A stretch of DNA of 9,209 nucleotides from Coriobacteriales bacterium (GTDB taxonomy: Bacteria > Actinomycetota > Coriobacteriia > Coriobacteriales > QAMH01): assembly GCA_024408695.1 (NCBI GenBank), contig JAKSUU010000031.1:1-9209 (forward strand), written 5' to 3'. Shown here piece after piece: positions 7,140 to 9,209 of this stretch. The number at the start of each line of letters is the position of its first letter. Within the stretch, counting starts at the first letter, position 1. Under the pieces are notes generated by a model. It did not search any database. It was not told where the DNA came from and saw only the letters and a list, made by a program, of their open reading frames with translations. The position numbers and the translations under genes were made by a program.

Positions 7140-7490
7140 TTATTCCTTATTATAGTTTTCATTATTGAGTAATTGATCAAGCTTAAAAGCGTCATCAACC
7201 GTAGTGTCGATATGAAAGCGCAATTTTGGAATACGTCTCCAGTCTAAATCTTGCGATAAATGATAACGTATTGTAGATTTAGCACTTTCAAATCCAGCTT
7301 GTACTTCAGCATATCTAGAAGAATCCACACTCACAAAAACGTCTGCATAGCCCTTATCGCCACTTAAACTAAGACCCGTAACGGTTACATTTTCTAGGCG
7401 TTTATCATTTAATTTTAAAAGGACTATATTAGCAACTTTTTCTTTTAGAATTTGGCTATATCTATCTGTGGAATGCGAATTGTTTGTCAT
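7140..7490 (-). CDS. rbfA: 30S ribosome-binding factor RbfA
   Basis: RbfA is a small KH-fold protein that binds the 30S subunit late in maturation, near the 5' end of 16S rRNA, and matters most at low temperature. The 116 aa match the family length (about 110-130). Family features are the opening RYSQILKEKVANIVLLKLNDKRLENVTVT, the Ala-Asp-Val-Phe-Val-Ser strand near 49-54, and the diagnostic RRIPKLRFHIDTTVDDAFKLDQLL (85-108). I chose the ATG at 7488-7490. A TTG at 7520 would add ten residues and overlap infB, but it would place far more sequence before the first conserved Arg than is usual. Neither start has a strong Shine-Dalgarno, so translation may depend on coupling to infB, whose stop is 13 nt upstream. 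Confidence 0.93.
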   Translation of the reverse strand: MTNNSHSTDRYSQILKEKVANIVLLKLNDKRLENVTVTGLSLSGDKGYADVFVSVDSSRYAEVQAGFESAKSTIRYHLSQDLDWRRIPKLRFHIDTTVDDAFKLDQLLNNENYNKE

Positions 7491-7503
7491 AATAAACCAA
7501 TCT

Positions 7504-9209
7504 TTATTCTTTGCGAGCAACTTTTTCTATGCGATATGCTTCAATTTCATCACCAGGTTTAATATCTTGGAAATCGACAAGACCAATACCACATTCAGTA
7601 CCTGCCTTAACTTCAGACACATCATCGCGATAATGACGAAGAGATGCCATTTTGCCGTCGTAAATAACAACGCCATCTCGAACAACGCGAACATTATCTG
7701 TTGCAGAAATTACACCTTCTTCTACAAGACAACCAGCAATTGTTCCAACTTTTGGCATCTTGAATGTTTCGCGAATAGAAGCAATTCCACTGTCGATTTC
7801 AACTTCTTCTGGAGCCAAAAGACCAACACGAGCTGCGTTAATATCATCAATAGCCTGGTAAATAACTTTATATAAACGAATGTCTACTTTTTCTTTTTCG
7901 GCAGCGACTTTTGCAGATGCCTGTGGACGAACACCAAAACCAATGATAATCGCATCACTAGCAGCAGCAAAAGTAACATCTGTTTTTGTAATACCACCAA
8001 CAGCTTCGTGGATGATGTTAATACGAACTTCACTTTGATCCATTTTTTGCAAAGCATCACGTAAAGCTTCAATTGAGCCTTGGACGTCGGCTTTAACAAT
8101 TAAGTTAAGTTCTGCTAATTTGTCTTGTTCCATTCGAGCGAATAAATTATCGAGGCTGACATGCGAGGATTTTTCTTGTGATGCAAGACGTTGTTTGGTT
8201 TCGCGTTCATTTGCAAGCTTTTTAGCATAACCATCATCTTCAAAAACAGCAAATTCATCACCTGCACCTGGTACCGAATTAAGGCCTAGAATCTCAACCG
8301 GGTCTGAAGGTTTACAAACATCAACTTTATTACCCTTTGGGTCAACCAATGCACGAACACGACCATGACATGTGCCAGCTACAAGATAATCCCCAACACG
8401 CAAGGTGCCACGCTGAACAATAACTGTTGCAACTGGTCCGCGTCCCTTGTCAAGATTGGCTTCAATTACAAAACCGCTTGCGGTAGTATCTGGATTTGCT
8501 TTAAGTTCTAGAACATCAGCCTGCAAAATGATTGTTTCGAGTAACTCATCGATATTGAGATTTTGCTTAGCGCTAACCTCAACAAACATATTATCGCCAC
8601 CCCATTCTTCACTAATAACCCCATGTTCCGAAAGTTCATTGCGAACACGATCTGGGTTAGCACCATCCTTATCAATTTTATTAATGGCAACGACAATAGG
8701 AACTTTTGCAGCTTTTGCATGATTAATAGCTTCAATTGTTTGGGGCATAACGCCATCATCTGCAGCAACAACCAAAACAATAACATCTGTTACCTGTGCA
8801 CCACGGGCACGCATGGCAGTAAAAGCTTCGTGACCAGGAGTATCAATAAATGTGATTTGATTGCCATTTATAAAAACTACAGAAGCCCCAATATGTTGCG
8901 TAATTCCACCTGCTTCAGTTTCAACAACACCAGTAGCACGAATAGCATCAAGAAGCGAAGTCTTTCCATGGTCAACATGACCCATAACCGTAACAACAGG
9001 GGGTCTTGGTTTAAGATCTTTCTCTTCATCGTGAAAATGAAAAGACATTTCTTCTTCTTGTGAAACAATGGCAATTTCGGCACCAAGGTCTCCTGCAATA
9101 AGCTCAACCAAATCGTCGCTCATTGTTTGAGTAAGAGTCAAAGGTGTACCAAGCAACATTAAACGTTTTACGATTTCGTTTCCTGGAACGTTTAGAAGTT
9201 TTGCAAGCT
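7504..9209 (-). CDS. infB: translation initiation factor IF-2, 5' end cut by window edge
   Basis: This is the GTPase that places fMet-tRNA on the 30S subunit and promotes subunit joining. 567 residues are visible and the frame is open to the right edge. Residues before the first internal Met ([16 protein letters not shown]) clearly belong to the conserved IF2-N domain, so the true start lies outside. The G domain follows at about residue 70 of the visible part: GHVDHGKT (G1), GGITQHIGA (G2), DTPGH (G3), NKID (G4), SAK (G5). Then come the beta-barrel domain II, domain III and the C-terminal fMet-tRNA-binding barrel ending in [20 protein letters not shown]. All motifs are intact. It is the most upstream gene seen in the operon; nusA is expected beyond the edge. 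Confidence 0.97.
   Translation of the reverse strand, partial: LAKLLNVPGNEIVKRLMLLGTPLTLTQTMSDDLVELIAGDLGAEIAIVSQEEEMSFHFHDEEKDLKPRPPVVTVMGHVDHGKTSLLDAIRATGVVETEAGGITQHIGASVVFINGNQITFIDTPGHEAFTAMRARGAQVTDVIVLVVAADDGVMPQTIEAINHAKAAKVPIVVAINKIDKDGANPDRVRNELSEHGVISEEWGGDNMFVEVSAKQNLNIDELLETIILQADVLELKANPDTTASGFVIEANLDKGRGPVATVIVQRGTLRVGDYLVAGTCHGRVRALVDPKGNKVDVCKPSDPVEILGLNSVPGAGDEFAVFEDDGYAKKLANERETKQRLASQEKSSHVSLDNLFARMEQDKLAELNLIVKADVQGSIEALRDALQKMDQSEVRINIIHEAVGGITKTDVTFAAASDAIIIGFGVRPQASAKVAAEKEKVDIRLYKVIYQAIDDINAARVGLLAPEEVEIDSGIASIRETFKMPKVGTIAGCLVEEGVISATDNVRVVRDGVVIYDGKMASLRHYRDDVSEVKAGTECGIGLVDFQDIKPGDEIEAYRIEKVARKE

Noticed and set aside
7491..7520. Longer rbfA with TTG start overlapping infB
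   Set aside because: It adds ten residues not typical of the family, and the TTG has no better Shine-Dalgarno than the ATG.
7468..7875. Plus-strand open frame of 135 codons across the rbfA-infB junction
   Set aside because: It is antisense to two conserved genes, rich in Asn/Phe/Cys as expected of a shadow frame, and resembles no family I recognise.
8563..9063. Plus-strand open frame of 166 codons within infB
   Set aside because: It is a shadow of the IF2 GTPase domain, whose motifs are intact on the other strand.
9157..9159. ATG taken as the start of infB
   Set aside because: The frame continues to the window edge, and the upstream residues ([16 protein letters not shown]) are conserved IF2-N sequence, so this Met is internal.

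Overview
This window is a housekeeping segment from an AT-rich bacterium. Seven protein genes and one tRNA all lie on the minus strand, so transcription runs from the right end of the window to the left. The proteins point to a Gram-positive or actinobacterial lineage. The primary sigma factor carries a long Lys/Ser/Thr/Ala-rich N-terminal tail of the kind seen in Actinobacteria, and the riboflavin kinase domain has an actinobacterial-looking SVGAAPS segment. A low-GC member or relative of the Coriobacteriia is my best guess, but this is inference and a Firmicutes-like host is not excluded. All genes read cleanly in the standard code; stops are TAA or TAG, and Trp is TGG where checked (sigma region 2.4).

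Right part (9209 to about 4254): infB (5' end cut by the window edge), rbfA, a DHH/DHHA1 phosphodiesterase of the NrnA type, truB and ribF. Gaps are 13, 2 and 15 nt, and truB and ribF overlap by 14 nt, so this is one operon. It combines translation initiation (IF2), 30S maturation (RbfA), nanoRNA/pApA turnover (NrnA), tRNA pseudouridine-55 formation (TruB) and flavin cofactor synthesis (RibF). This is the widespread nusA-infB cluster, but rpsO does not follow ribF.

Middle (4199 to 499): after a 54-nt AT-rich gap with a possible -10 element come dnaG (primase) and rpoD (primary sigma factor). They are 8 nt apart, and the rpoD Shine-Dalgarno overlaps the dnaG stop codon. These are two members of the classical macromolecular-synthesis operon (rpsU-dnaG-rpoD), here placed directly behind the infB cluster.

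Left part (498 to 1): a hairpin follows rpoD. A -10 element then precedes a 76-nt tRNA with a CAT anticodon and an encoded CCA; it is not the initiator and is probably tRNA-Ile2 or elongator tRNA-Met. Beyond the tRNA 3' end, positions 1-325 hold no intact gene. They contain a possible broken plus-strand coding remnant, a bulged hairpin and three copies of an 8-mer.

I see no CRISPR array, transposase, toxin-antitoxin pair or defence system, and nothing that I would call a new biological system. The points most worth a second look are the sigma-factor tail, the degenerate flavokinase motif in RibF, and the structured debris next to the tRNA.
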